A DNA stretch of 64,000 bases from CAYPNP01 sp964412195 (GTDB lineage: Bacteria > Acidobacteriota > JAAYUB01), in the NCBI GenBank assembly GCA_964412195.1, contig CAYPNP010000004.1, positions 1-64,000 of the forward strand, read 5' to 3'. A program made the translations under genes and the position numbers. Of the stretch, positions 11,096 to 19,577 are shown in pieces. Position 1 is the first letter of the stretch; each line of letters opens with the position of its first letter. A model generated the notes under the pieces. It made no database searches and was not told the origin of the DNA. It saw nothing but the letters and a program-made list of their open reading frames with translations.

Positions 11096-12433
11096 ATGAC
11101 CACGAACCGCGGCATCCTGATGACGTCGGTGGACGAGGGTTCGCCGGCCGCCCAGATGGGGCTGGCGACGGGGGACCGCTGCCTGGCCCTGAACGGCCAC
11201 GCCATCGCCGACTTCCTCGACTTCCAGTTCCGCCTGCGCGAGGACGGGCCCAATCTGATGCTGGTCCGCAAGGGCGACGGGGACCTCTGGGAAGCCGAGT
11301 TCGAGCTGGACGAGGGCGAGGGCCTCGGCGTGGCCTGGGCGCCCATCCGGCCCCGCACCTGCCGCAACCGCTGCATCTTCTGCTTCGTCGACCAGCTGCC
11401 GCTCACCGTCCGCCCCTCGCTCCGGGTCAAGGACGAGGACTACCGCCACTCCTTCCTCCACGGCAACTTCATCACCCTCGGCAACCTGACGCCCGCCGAC
11501 ATCGGCCGGATCCTGGAGCAGCGCCTGTCGCCTCTCTATGTCTCCGTCCACACCACCAATCCCGCCCTGCGGCGGGAGATGGTGGGCTGCCGGGGGACGG
11601 ACCGCTTCTTCGAGTACTTCCGCGCCCTGGTGGAGGGCGGGATCACCCTGCACACACAGGTGGTGCTCTGCCCCGGCGTCAACGACGGCGCCGAGCTGGA
11701 CCGCACCCTGCGCGACCTGGCCCGGCTCCACCCCGCCGTCCAGTCGGTGGGCGTCGTGCCGGTGGGGCTGTCCCGCCACCGGCGGGGGCTGGCGCCCCTG
11801 GAGCCGCCCACGCCGGAGTTCTGCCGGGCCGTGATCCGCCAGGTGGGCCCGCGGCAGGAGCGGTGGGCCCGGCGGCGTGGCGTCCAGCTGGCCTACCTGG
11901 CCGACGAGTTCTACCTCCAGGCCGGCGAGCCGATCCCGCCGGCGGCGGCGTACGACGGCTTCCCCCAGCTGGAGAACGGCATCGGCCTGGTGCGGGACTT
12001 CCTCGACGGCTTCGAGCCCCTGCTGGACGAGCCCTCCGCCGCCATCACGGTCCGGGAAGCCTCCTTCGCCACCGGCACCCTCTTCGCGCCGGTCCTGCGC
12101 GACTGCCTGCGGCGGTTCAACCGGCGCCACGGCACCCGCTACCGCGCCCTGGCGGTCCGGAACGCCTTCCTGGGCCGCCGGGTGACCGTCGCCGGGCTGC
12201 TGGCCGGCGCCGACATCGCCCGCCAGCTGGCCCGGCGGGCCGCCGGCGAGTGGCTGGGGGTGCCGGCGGAGTGCCTCCGCGCCGGCCACGACGTCTTCCT
12301 CGACGACTGGAGCCTGCCCGATCTGTCCGCGGCGCTCGGCCGCCCGGTCTGCCGGATCGAGGGCGGGCCGGCCGGTTTCCGGGACGCCGTCCGCGGGCTC
12401 GCGGCACCCGTCGGCCCCGCAAAAAGGACTTGA
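11096..12433 (+). CDS. PDZ / radical SAM / DUF512 protein (TIGR03279-like)
   Basis: The protein has 445 residues. An N-terminal PDZ-like segment (S-P-A-A-Q-M-G-L-A-T-G-D, residues 16-27) is followed by C-R-N-R-C-I-F-C, a CxxxCxxC cluster at residues 89, 93 and 96. After that comes a radical SAM-like barrel and a C-terminal DUF512 region (residues about 230-440). This architecture defines a family of putative radical SAM enzymes of unknown reaction, often found near the GTPase Der; der is not in this window. The protein is presumably cytosolic and oxygen-sensitive. The stop is directly followed by a TTGACA box. Confidence 0.85.
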   Translation: MTTNRGILMTSVDEGSPAAQMGLATGDRCLALNGHAIADFLDFQFRLREDGPNLMLVRKGDGDLWEAEFELDEGEGLGVAWAPIRPRTCRNRCIFCFVDQLPLTVRPSLRVKDEDYRHSFLHGNFITLGNLTPADIGRILEQRLSPLYVSVHTTNPALRREMVGCRGTDRFFEYFRALVEGGITLHTQVVLCPGVNDGAELDRTLRDLARLHPAVQSVGVVPVGLSRHRRGLAPLEPPTPEFCRAVIRQVGPRQERWARRRGVQLAYLADEFYLQAGEPIPPAAAYDGFPQLENGIGLVRDFLDGFEPLLDEPSAAITVREASFATGTLFAPVLRDCLRRFNRRHGTRYRALAVRNAFLGRRVTVAGLLAGADIARQLARRAAGEWLGVPAECLRAGHDVFLDDWSLPDLSAALGRPVCRIEGGPAGFRDAVRGLAAPVGPAKRT

Positions 12434-12459
12434 CATCCGATCGAATCGTGTTTGATTAT
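12430..12459 (+). promoter_or_regulatory. sigma-70-type promoter of the 12534 gene
   Basis: TTGACA (12430-12435) and GATTAT (12454-12459) are 18 bp apart. The -35 is a perfect match and the -10 matches at four of six. The -35 overlaps the stop codon of the preceding gene, and the predicted leader is about 65 nt. Confidence 0.6.
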
Positions 12460-12533
12460 GGTTTCAAAGAACACAAGAATGCAGGTGCCTTCCAGACCCG
12501 TGTCATGAAAGCAATCTCAATCAAGGTGAATTG

Positions 12534-12926
12534 ATGAACTTCATTGAGCTCCGTGTCGAGGAGTACATCGACGAGGTCCTCGACGTCGACGAGTCCAACG
12601 CGCACGAGCACGAGATCCAGGTCCTGCGGAAGTTCGCCACCTACCTGGACCGGGAGACCGACGTTTACAGCATCCAGGAGATCACCCCGACGGAGGCCAC
12701 CGACTTCCTGCGCACCCTGCGCAACATCCAGGAGCGGAACGTCGCCGTCGACACCTTGAACGGCTTTTTCGCTTTCCTGAACAAGAAGAGTCTGCTGGAC
12801 AAGACGATCCAGCTGAACGTCCAGGCCATCTTCCGGTCCAAGGCGCCCGCCCTCAAAACGGACGTCCTCGACTTCATCGACGACGAGGACGACTATCGGC
12901 ACCGGCCCCGCCGCGACCTCGACTGA
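12534..12926 (+). CDS. small acidic helical protein, unknown function
   Basis: The product has 130 residues, strongly acidic and predicted mostly helical (E-L-R-V-E-E-Y-I-D-E-V-L; L-R-K-F-A-T-Y-L; A-T-D-F-L-R-T-L-R). The spacing of helices loosely recalls the SAM-like core-binding domain of tyrosine recombinases, but there is no catalytic part, so that is only an impression. The ATG at 12534 has AAGGTG five nt upstream and a good promoter. The stop is followed after six nt by the left inverted repeat of the GxxExxY unit. Confidence 0.55.
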   Translation: MNFIELRVEEYIDEVLDVDESNAHEHEIQVLRKFATYLDRETDVYSIQEITPTEATDFLRTLRNIQERNVAVDTLNGFFAFLNKKSLLDKTIQLNVQAIFRSKAPALKTDVLDFIDDEDDYRHRPRRDLD

Positions 12927-12932
12927 CCTCAA

Positions 12933-13420
12933 GAATTCACCACAGAGGCACTGAGGACACAGAGGCCGATCAATCATTTATTAAGCGGCAGATCCCATTC
13001 TTTAGCAGCTGCACATTAAAGTTGATCAACAACCCGAGACGGCAGCCTTTTAGCCGCAGATAGGTCAGCAGCTGAGCCTTATGAATTGGCTCAAGTTTTT
13101 CGACAGATTTCAATTCGACCACGACTCGATTGTCCACGAACACGTCGAGGCGATATCCACATTCCAACTTGATTCCTTTGTAGTGAATGGAGAGAGGGCT
13201 TTGCCTCTCGAATGGGATCTCCCGCGCCCGCAGTTCGTGACAAAGGCATTCTTCATAGGCAGACTCAAGAAGACCCGGCCCCAATGCTCGATGCACCTCA
13301 ATCGCCGCCCCAATGATCATGCCTGTGAGAACGTTCAAATTCGTTTCATTCGCTTCCATGTTTTTCCCTCATAGTCAAAGATGGATTTCTCTGTGTCCTC
13401 TGTGCCTCTGTGGTGAATTC
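12933..13420. mobile_element. GxxExxY unit bounded by 32-bp inverted repeats
   Basis: The left arm 12933-12964 and right arm 13389-13420 are inverted copies matching at 31 of 32 positions, and each begins or ends with GAATTC. The 488-bp unit contains one gene, the minus-strand GxxExxY protein. The left arm starts six nt after the stop of the plus-strand gene at 12926. The right arm ends exactly one base before the stop codon of the minus-strand gene at 13421. Solo copies of the same 32-mer are at 33807, 35287, 43520, 52114 and 61042. Mobility is inferred from this arrangement, not shown. Confidence 0.6.
12970..13359 (-). CDS. GxxExxY protein, PD-(D/E)XK nuclease-like
   Basis: The protein has 129 residues. 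The defining G-L-L-E-S-A-Y motif is at residues 29-35. The core reads L-D-V-F-V-D and V-V-V-E-L-K, giving D72, E82 and K84, with a helix H-K-A-Q-L-L-T-Y (Q96, Y100). That is the metal-binding and QxxxY pattern of the PD-(D/E)XK fold. The family is common in repeat-rich environmental genomes and its role is not settled. GAGGG lies upstream of the ATG. Its base composition is visibly less GC-rich than the genes on both sides. It sits alone within inverted repeats. Confidence 0.85.
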   Translation of the reverse strand: MEANETNLNVLTGMIIGAAIEVHRALGPGLLESAYEECLCHELRAREIPFERQSPLSIHYKGIKLECGYRLDVFVDNRVVVELKSVEKLEPIHKAQLLTYLRLKGCRLGLLINFNVQLLKNGICRLIND

Positions 13421-14926
13421 CTAGATTCCAGTCGTGAGGGGGGTGCGGCGGATGGGGCGCCACCCCCGCCGCCACTGCAGGTTCCACTCCACCAGGGTGA
13501 CGGGGATCTCCGGCTGGAGGTAGGACGCCAGCCGCGCCAGGTGGCGGTGGCTGCGGAAGAGCGGCGTGACCAGCACCAGCGCCGGCGGCTCCGGGCGCAG
13601 GTCCAGGCCGGCGAAGTACCCGCTGCGCTGGAAGGCCCCGGTGCGCAGGCCGTCCCAGACCCGCTCCCAGTAGTCCAGCGCCTGGAACAGCAGCGAGTCC
13701 TGTTCGCCGGCTTTCAGCTCGATCACCGCCAGCCGCCCCCCGGAGCCCACCGACAGGACGTCCATGATGGCGCGGCCGGTGCCCCGGTAGGCGGGCACCT
13801 GGCGGTAGGTCCACTCCGGCCGCAGGCCCGGGTCGAGCCGGCGGATGTCCTGCAGGAGCAGGTGCTCCATCCAGCGCTCCGGGCAGCGCCGGTAGGCCTC
13901 GTGGAGCGGCTGGGGCGGCGGGTCGGCGCGCAGGCGGCAGGCCTCCGCCAGCCAGGCGACGGCCCGGTCCCACCCCCAATCCGGCCAGGGCGCGAGCGGC
14001 GCCTCCCAGCCCAGCCGCAGGTCCTCCTCCCGCGGCCCGTGGACGTGGACCAGCGGCAGGCCCCGGCAGGCCAGCCAGTCGAAGGAATGGGGTGTCTTCT
14101 CGTGGGCCAGGTCCGCCGGGAAACGCTCCAGCAGCCTCCGGACGACCGGGTTGTCGTGGAGCGGCCGCTCGGCGGCGAACTCGAAGCTCACCGGCAGGGC
14201 CAGCCGGCGGCGCAGGTCGGCGGGATCCAGCTCCTCCAGCTCGCCCGCATCCAGGTCGTAGCACAGCAGCCGTGGCCGGACCCGGCGCGCGTCCAGCAGC
14301 TCCAGCCGCCCCAGGGCGTGCAGGCATGCGTCGCCGGGGAAGAGCAGCAGCAGGTCCTCCCCGAACCGCCGGCGGGTGTCCCGGCAGTGATCAAGCCAGA
14401 TCAGCGCCGCCCCCAGGAACCCGGCCACCGACTCGGCGCCCTGGAACGGGTAGAGGGCCATCCCGGCGAGCCAGGCGTCGCCGGTCCGCACCGCCAGCCG
14501 GCAGAAGCGGCCGGAGAAACGCTGCCGGGTGTCGCGGCCCGAGCCGGCCAGCTCCAGCCGGCAGCCCGGCGGCAGGCGCTTCCGCAGCAGCGCCCCCAGC
14601 CGCAGGTCGTAGAACCGCCGCTGCTGCGCGAGCCCGAGGTCGCCCGGCACGCACGCCTGCCGGTCGGTCAGGAACTCCACCTCGACCACGCCGGACGGCC
14701 CCAGCAGGCGGCAGCCCTCGGACCGGCCGAGGTCGGCCGAAAGCACCGTCAGCGGTCCATCCCAGCCGCTGATGCGCACCTGCAGCCGCCCGTCGACCTC
14801 CTCGAGGCCGGCGCAGGCGCCGGGCGGCAGCTCCGGCCCGGGCGCCCCGCCGCGCCGCCGCACCCGCACCGTGCAGAGCGAGAACAGGGTCTCCAGCATC
14901 TTCCGGTCCAATTGGGTCAGGGACAT
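13421..14926 (-). CDS. large protein with C-terminal PD-(D/E)XK nuclease-like domain
   Basis: The product has 501 residues. The first roughly 350 are unrecognised. Near residue 390-420 the sequence A-I-M-D-V-L, a glycine turn, then L-A-V-I-E-L-K-A-G-E-Q gives the D-(10-15)-ExK arrangement of restriction-endonuclease-like folds. It is followed by a helix with Q-A-L-D-Y-W. This implies a DNA- or RNA-binding nuclease-type core. I chose the ATG at 14926; GTG at 14932 sits too close to the GGGAGG site. Its TAG stop abuts the right arm of the GxxExxY unit, so the repeat may have replaced the original 3' end. Confidence 0.6.
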   Translation of the reverse strand: MSLTQLDRKMLETLFSLCTVRVRRRGGAPGPELPPGACAGLEEVDGRLQVRISGWDGPLTVLSADLGRSEGCRLLGPSGVVEVEFLTDRQACVPGDLGLAQQRRFYDLRLGALLRKRLPPGCRLELAGSGRDTRQRFSGRFCRLAVRTGDAWLAGMALYPFQGAESVAGFLGAALIWLDHCRDTRRRFGEDLLLLFPGDACLHALGRLELLDARRVRPRLLCYDLDAGELEELDPADLRRRLALPVSFEFAAERPLHDNPVVRRLLERFPADLAHEKTPHSFDWLACRGLPLVHVHGPREEDLRLGWEAPLAPWPDWGWDRAVAWLAEACRLRADPPPQPLHEAYRRCPERWMEHLLLQDIRRLDPGLRPEWTYRQVPAYRGTGRAIMDVLSVGSGGRLAVIELKAGEQDSLLFQALDYWERVWDGLRTGAFQRSGYFAGLDLRPEPPALVLVTPLFRSHRHLARLASYLQPEIPVTLVEWNLQWRRGWRPIRRTPLTTGI

Positions 14927-15272
14927 GGGCACCTCCCTGCCCCTTCAAACGGACGGCCTGGCCGCCGTTCCGCCTGAAACCGAAGAATCCGCTACTTTTT
15001 TCGAAAAATCGTCAATCTGCCATTCACCACGGAGACGCAGAGGTGTGGAGACGTGCACTTGAATATTCCAGGGAATCCACATTTTGACGCGGATTCATGC
15101 GGATGTCCGCGGATCAATCTTTTTCCGGATCCACGAAGATCCGCGTTGATCCGCGTCCATTTCCTTTGAGGAGGGTCGATTTCCGTTTGCGCCGGGCGGG
15201 GGGATGTGGTCAAATTTCAGAGCGGCCGGCCGCCCGTCATCGCCGCGGCCGGTCTCGCGGAGACCCGATCCG
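14927..15272. repeat. intergenic ACGCGGAT-type repeats
   Basis: The divergent gap contains a diverged CACCACGGAGACGCAGAGG repeat (15026-15045). It also has an inverted pair of GCGGATTCATGCGGAT and ATCCGCGTTGATCCGCG units (15080-15160). No gene is seen. Confidence 0.6.
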
Positions 15273-16652
15273 ATGAAAGTCCTGCTCGTCAAGCCGCCGT
15301 CCGACTTCCCGACGCGGATCCCGCCGCTGGGGCTGGGGTACCTGGCCACGGCCCTGCGGCGCGCCGGCCACACACCCGGCATCGTCGACTGCCCGCGGGA
15401 GGGCCTGGACGCGGCCGGCCTGCTGGCGCGGGTCCGGGAGTACGAGCCCGGGCTGCTCGGCTTTTCGGCCTTCTCCGCCGACCTGCCGGCGCTGCGCGGG
15501 CTCTGCCGGGACGTCCGCCGGGCACACCCGGCCCTGCCCCTGGTCCTGGGCGGGCCCCACCCCAGCTGCCTGCCCGCGCATTGCTTCGAATACATCCCGG
15601 AGCTGGACTACGTCATCGGCGGCGAGGCCGAGGCCGGCCTGCCCGCCCTGGCCGACGGGCTGGCCGGCGGGGGCGTCGATCCCGCCGCTGTGCCGGGGCT
15701 GGTCTGGCGCGGGGAGGGCGGGGTCCGGCACACGCCCGCCCGCTGGGAGGAGGACCTCGACCAGCTGGGCCTGCCCGACTGGGAGCTGCTCCGGCTGGAC
15801 CTCCAGGAGGTCGCGCCCCACGGCGCCTTCGTCCGCCGCCGGCCCGTGGCGCCCATCCTGACCACCCGCGGCTGCCCCTTCCCGTGCACCTTCTGCGCCG
15901 CCCGCACGCTCAGCGGCTGCGCCCTCCGCCGCCGCTCGCTGGGCCACGTCTTGGAGGAGGTGGACCTGCTGACGGGGCACTACGGTATCCGCGAGCTCCA
16001 CATCGAGGACGACAACTTCACCTTCCACAAGGACTACGCGGCGGGCTTCTGCGAGGAGCTGCTCCGCCGCGGGCGACGCCTGAGCTGGTGCTGCCCGAAC
16101 GGCGTTCGCATCGACACCCTCGACCGCGAGCTGCTCGCGCTGATGAAGCGCTCCGGCTGCTACTCGCTCTCCCTCGGCCTGGAGTCAGGCAGCGACCGGA
16201 TCCTCAAGCTGGTCCGCAAGGGACTGACGCGGGACAAGATCCGGGAGCGGGTGGCGCGGATCCGGGAGGCGGGCATCAAGACCACCGGCTTCTTCATCAT
16301 CGGCTTCCCCGGCGAGACCGAGGCCGAGATCCGGGAGACGGTCCGCTTCGCCCGCAGCCTGCCGCTGGACCGGGCCCAATTCAGCACCTTCCTGCCCCTG
16401 CCGGGCACGCCGTTCTTCGAGGACTACCTCCGCCAGCAGCCGCTGGAGGAGATCCCCTGGGAGAAGTTCTTCACCACCGAGGTGCTGGCGGTGCCCGGCG
16501 CGCTGCCGCCTCCGCGGATGGAGGCCTTGCAGCGGCGGGCGTTCCTGACGTTCTACCTCCGGCCGCGGATCCTGCTGGGGCTGGCCGGCGAAGTCCGCAG
16601 CCCGCGGCACCTGCTGCACCTGATCCGGCGGGCGGAGGCGGTGCTTCGGTAA
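15273..16652 (+). CDS. B12-binding radical SAM protein
   Basis: The protein has 459 residues. A cobalamin-binding-type N-terminal domain (P-P-L-G-L-G-Y-L-A-T-A-L, then V-L-G-G-P-H-P-S) is followed by the radical SAM cluster C201-x3-C205-x2-C208 in R-G-C-P-F-P-C-T-F-C. Next come the usual barrel motifs: I-E-D-D-N-F near residue 250 and G-F-F-I-I-G-F-P-G-E-T near residue 345. Many relatives act in lipid, hopanoid, bacteriochlorophyll or secondary-metabolite modification; the substrate here is not indicated. The start at 15273 begins the conserved M-K-V-L-L-V-K-P-P. Confidence 0.85.
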   Translation: MKVLLVKPPSDFPTRIPPLGLGYLATALRRAGHTPGIVDCPREGLDAAGLLARVREYEPGLLGFSAFSADLPALRGLCRDVRRAHPALPLVLGGPHPSCLPAHCFEYIPELDYVIGGEAEAGLPALADGLAGGGVDPAAVPGLVWRGEGGVRHTPARWEEDLDQLGLPDWELLRLDLQEVAPHGAFVRRRPVAPILTTRGCPFPCTFCAARTLSGCALRRRSLGHVLEEVDLLTGHYGIRELHIEDDNFTFHKDYAAGFCEELLRRGRRLSWCCPNGVRIDTLDRELLALMKRSGCYSLSLGLESGSDRILKLVRKGLTRDKIRERVARIREAGIKTTGFFIIGFPGETEAEIRETVRFARSLPLDRAQFSTFLPLPGTPFFEDYLRQQPLEEIPWEKFFTTEVLAVPGALPPPRMEALQRRAFLTFYLRPRILLGLAGEVRSPRHLLHLIRRAEAVLR

Positions 16653-16744
16653 GACTTGCCACGGAGGCCCGGAGAGCACGGAGCAACCTGAACTTCGAAC
16701 GTCGAACGTTGAACGCTGAACGTTGAACCGATAAGGGAGGAAAC
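16653..16744. repeat. short gap with GAACGTCGAACGTTGAACG repeat
   Basis: A diverged CCACGGAGGCCCGGAGAG repeat (16658-16680) and a GAACGTCGAACGTTGAACG repeat (16695-16728) lie directly before the AGGGAGG site of the amidase gene. Confidence 0.5.
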
Positions 16745-18367
16745 ATGAGTCCCATTCATCGTCGGAATTTCATCCGCAACAGCCTGCTGGGCGGTGTCGG
16801 GGTGGTGATGGGCGCCCGGCTCGAAGTCGCGGCCGCCGGACAGCCCGCCATGGCGGCCCCGCCCTTCGAACTGGAGGAAACCACGGTGGCCGCCCTGCAG
16901 GAAGGGATGGCCAGCGGCAAGTACACCGCCCTCTCCCTCGCCGAGGCGTACCTGGCGCGCATCGCCGCCCTGGACAAGGCCGGCCCCGGCGTCAATAGCC
17001 TCATCGAAATCAACCCCGACGCCCTGGACATCGCCCGGGCCCTGGACGAGGAGCGCCGCGTCCAGGGGCCGCGGGGGCCCCTCCACGGCATCCCCGTGCT
17101 CATCAAGGACAACATCGACACCGCCGACCGCATGGCCACCACCGCCGGCTCCCTGGCGCTGGCCGGCGCCCCCGCCCCGGCGCGGGACGCCGAAGTGGCC
17201 CGGCGGCTGCACGCCGCCGGGGCCGTGATCCTGGGGAAGACCAACCTCAGCGAATGGGCCAACTTCCGCTCGTCCCACTCCATCAGCGGCTGGAGCGGCC
17301 GGGGCGGGCAGACGCGCAACCCCTACGCCCTGGACCGCAACGCCTGCGGCTCCAGCACGGGGTCCGGCGCCGCCGTGTCGGCCAACTTCGCCGCGCTGGC
17401 GGTGGGGACCGAAACCGACGGCTCCATCGTCTGCCCCTCGTCCAACAACGGGGTGGTGGGGATCAAGCCCACGGTCGGGCTGGTCAGCCGCTCCGGCATC
17501 GTCCCGATCTCGCACAGCCAGGACACCGCCGGCCCCATGGCGCGCACCGTCGCCGACGCCGCCATCCTGCTGGGGGTGCTGGCCGGGCCGGACGCCCGCG
17601 ACGGCGCCACCGCGGCGCTGGCCGGCAAGCCGGCGCCGGACTACACCCGCTTCCTGGACCCGGCGGGGCTCCGCGGGGCCCGGATCGGGGTCGTCCGCAA
17701 GCTGTTCGGCTTCAACGAGCGCGTCGACGCCCTGATCGCCGGCAGCCTCGAGGCGATGAAGGGGGCCGGCGCCACGATGGTGGATCCCGTGGACATCCCC
17801 AACACGCGCCGGGTGGACGCCGCCGAATTCGACGTGCTGCTCTACGAGTTCAAGGCCGACCTCAACGCCTACCTGGCCACGCGCGGCCCGGACTGCCCAT
17901 GCCGCACGCTCAAGGAGCTGATCGCCTGGAACGAGCAGCACCGCGACCGGGAAATGCCTTACTTCGGCCAGGATGTCTTCGAAAAGGCGGAGGCCTGCGG
18001 GCCGCTCACCAGCCCCGCATATCAAAAGGCCCTGAAGCAATGCCGGACCTATTCGCGGCAGAAGGGGATCGACGCGGTGATGGACAAGTACCGCCTCGAC
18101 GCGCTGGTGGCGCCCACCAGCGGGATCCCCTGGCTCACCGACCCCCTGAACGGGGACCATTTCACCGGCGGTTGCTCCACCCTGCCCGCCGTGGCGGGAT
18201 ACCCGCACGTGACCGTTCCGGCGGGCTTCATCGCCGGGCTGCCGGTGGGAGTCTCGTTCTTCGGGCGGGCTTTCTCCGAGGGAGTGCTCATCCGGCTGGC
18301 CTACGCCTTCGAGCAGGCCACCAAGCAGCGCCGTCCGCCCACGTTTCTGCCGACCGTCCAATTCTAA
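16745..18367 (+). CDS. Tat-exported amidase (amidase signature family)
   Basis: The protein has 540 residues. It starts with a twin-arginine signal (H-R-R-N-F-I-R-N) and a hydrophobic stretch, so export as a folded protein is likely. The amidase-signature Ser-cisSer-Lys triad is visible: Lys121 in V-L-I-K-D-N, Ser203 in the G-S-S-T-G-S-G loop and nucleophile Ser227 in T-D-G-S-I. The 24-residue spacing between the two serines matches known members. The enzyme hydrolyses an amide bond; the substrate cannot be told from sequence. AGGGAGG precedes the ATG. It is a single gene ending in repeats. Confidence 0.9.
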   Translation: MSPIHRRNFIRNSLLGGVGVVMGARLEVAAAGQPAMAAPPFELEETTVAALQEGMASGKYTALSLAEAYLARIAALDKAGPGVNSLIEINPDALDIARALDEERRVQGPRGPLHGIPVLIKDNIDTADRMATTAGSLALAGAPAPARDAEVARRLHAAGAVILGKTNLSEWANFRSSHSISGWSGRGGQTRNPYALDRNACGSSTGSGAAVSANFAALAVGTETDGSIVCPSSNNGVVGIKPTVGLVSRSGIVPISHSQDTAGPMARTVADAAILLGVLAGPDARDGATAALAGKPAPDYTRFLDPAGLRGARIGVVRKLFGFNERVDALIAGSLEAMKGAGATMVDPVDIPNTRRVDAAEFDVLLYEFKADLNAYLATRGPDCPCRTLKELIAWNEQHRDREMPYFGQDVFEKAEACGPLTSPAYQKALKQCRTYSRQKGIDAVMDKYRLDALVAPTSGIPWLTDPLNGDHFTGGCSTLPAVAGYPHVTVPAGFIAGLPVGVSFFGRAFSEGVLIRLAYAFEQATKQRRPPTFLPTVQF

Positions 18368-18600
18368 AGCGGAATCCGAACATCGAACGCTGAAGTCAAA
18401 CCAGCAGAGACGTTCAAGTGAACCGTTTCCCGAACTTGCGTCGAAAGCCGAGACTTCAACAGTTCACGGATTGACTTCGATGTTCGATGTTCAATGTTCG
18501 ATGTTCAATATTCGATGTTCGATGTTCGGATTCCAGGTTCCCCTCGCCGGTTCGCCCCACCGCCGTCTCGCCGTTTCATTCTCCCCTTCACAATTTAAAA
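18368..18600. repeat. GAACATCGAACG / CGATGTTCGATGTTC repeats
   Basis: After the amidase stop a single GAACATCGAACGCTGAA unit is followed by a block of six inverted CGATGTTCGATG units (18478-18540). No gene is seen. Confidence 0.6.
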
Positions 18601-18610
18601 AGAGAGGCGG

Positions 18611-18639
18611 TTGCCATCCGCCGCCGGCACGGTTATAAT
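18611..18639 (+). promoter_or_regulatory. strong sigma-70-type promoter of the RsbRD/PilZ operon
   Basis: TTGCCA (18611-18616) and a perfect TATAAT (18634-18639) are separated by 17 bp. The expected transcript starts about 30 nt before the ATG at 18678. All four following genes are close enough to be driven from here. Confidence 0.75.
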
Positions 18640-18677
18640 TAATTCACGGTTTGTCGCCACAACCATCGGAGGTACCC

Positions 18678-19145
18678 ATGCTCCCGAAGAAGTTCACCGA
18701 ACTGATGACCATCCATGCCGACCGCATCGTCGCCCACATCGCCGCCGCCATCCGGGAAAATCCCCGGACCAGCCATTACCACAGCATACCCGCGCCGGAG
18801 ATCAAGAAGCGGATCATGGGCATTTTCAAGAACATGGAGCACTATCTGGAAGAGGGCGACATCGAAGCCATCTACGAACTCTACCGCCGCTTCGGGCGGA
18901 CCCGCTACTACGAGGGCATCCCGCTGCCGGACCTCATGTACGCCTTCACCCTGGTCAAGCACCACATCCGGGAATTCATCAAGACTCACATGCTGTCGGA
19001 CACCGCCCTGCAGCTGCACCATGAACTCCAATTCCTGGAGAGGACGTCCATCTTCTTCGACGACGTCTTCTATTACACCATCTCCGGCTACCAGGAAGCC
19101 CTCCTGGAAGAGGCCCACAAGCGGGCGCAGCACCCCATCGACTGA
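18678..19145 (+). CDS. RsbRD N-terminal-like sensor domain protein
   Basis: The protein has 155 residues and is all-helical by pattern. It fits the RsbRD N-terminal domain found at the front of stressosome-type co-antagonists: W/H-A-D-R-I-V-A-H-I near the start, P-E-I-K-K-R-I in the middle, then R-T-R-Y-Y-E-G-I-P-L and a long H-H-I-R-E-F-I helix. It lacks the STAS half of RsbR proteins, so it is a stand-alone sensor module. GGAGG precedes the ATG at 18678. It heads a co-directional gene run with PilZ, HAD and GNAT proteins. Confidence 0.65.
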   Translation: MLPKKFTELMTIHADRIVAHIAAAIRENPRTSHYHSIPAPEIKKRIMGIFKNMEHYLEEGDIEAIYELYRRFGRTRYYEGIPLPDLMYAFTLVKHHIREFIKTHMLSDTALQLHHELQFLERTSIFFDDVFYYTISGYQEALLEEAHKRAQHPID

Positions 19146-19193
19146 GCGGCCCGACTGGGACGCCGACCGATCCCACGCTGAAGGGAGAGCGAT

Positions 19194-19577
19194 TTGAAAG
19201 AACGACGCCAATTCATCCGTGTCCCCAAGCGCGGACTGCTCCGCTTCCGCGCCATCAACCTGCCCAAGGAGCTGCTCGAGGGCGACGAAGCCTTCTACCA
19301 GAACATCTCGCCCGGCGGCATTCTGTTCGAATCCGCCCAGCCCCTGGCCTGCGACACGCTGCTGAAACTCGAGATCGAGCTCCGGGACTGGTCGAAGCAC
19401 CTGCCGGATGGCGACCGCCACATGAACCTGCCCCTCAAGCTGCTCGGCAAGGTGGTCCACTGCGAGGAGGTGGTCCCCCGTTCGGCCTATAGCATCGGGA
19501 TCCAGTTCGTCGGGCTGGAGCCCAAGTACCAGACGGCCCTGCTGCAGTACCTGCAGGACGCCTTCAAGAACGCATGA
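19194..19577 (+). CDS. PilZ-domain protein
   Basis: The protein has 127 residues. The N-terminal R-R-Q-F-I-R gives the RxxxR motif, and N-I-S-P-G-G-I-L-F gives the second motif, so c-di-GMP binding is plausible. The start is TTG at 19194, supported by AAGGGAGAG upstream and by the motif lying directly after it. The stop overlaps the start of the HAD gene by four nt (ATGA), so the two are translationally coupled. Together with the RsbRD-like gene upstream this suggests a small signalling operon. Confidence 0.82.
   Translation: MKERRQFIRVPKRGLLRFRAINLPKELLEGDEAFYQNISPGGILFESAQPLACDTLLKLEIELRDWSKHLPDGDRHMNLPLKLLGKVVHCEEVVPRSAYSIGIQFVGLEPKYQTALLQYLQDAFKNA

Noticed and set aside
12534..12926. Tyrosine recombinase fragment.
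   Set aside because: Only a vague resemblance to the core-binding domain is seen; no catalytic R-H-R-Y region is near, so I left it as unknown.
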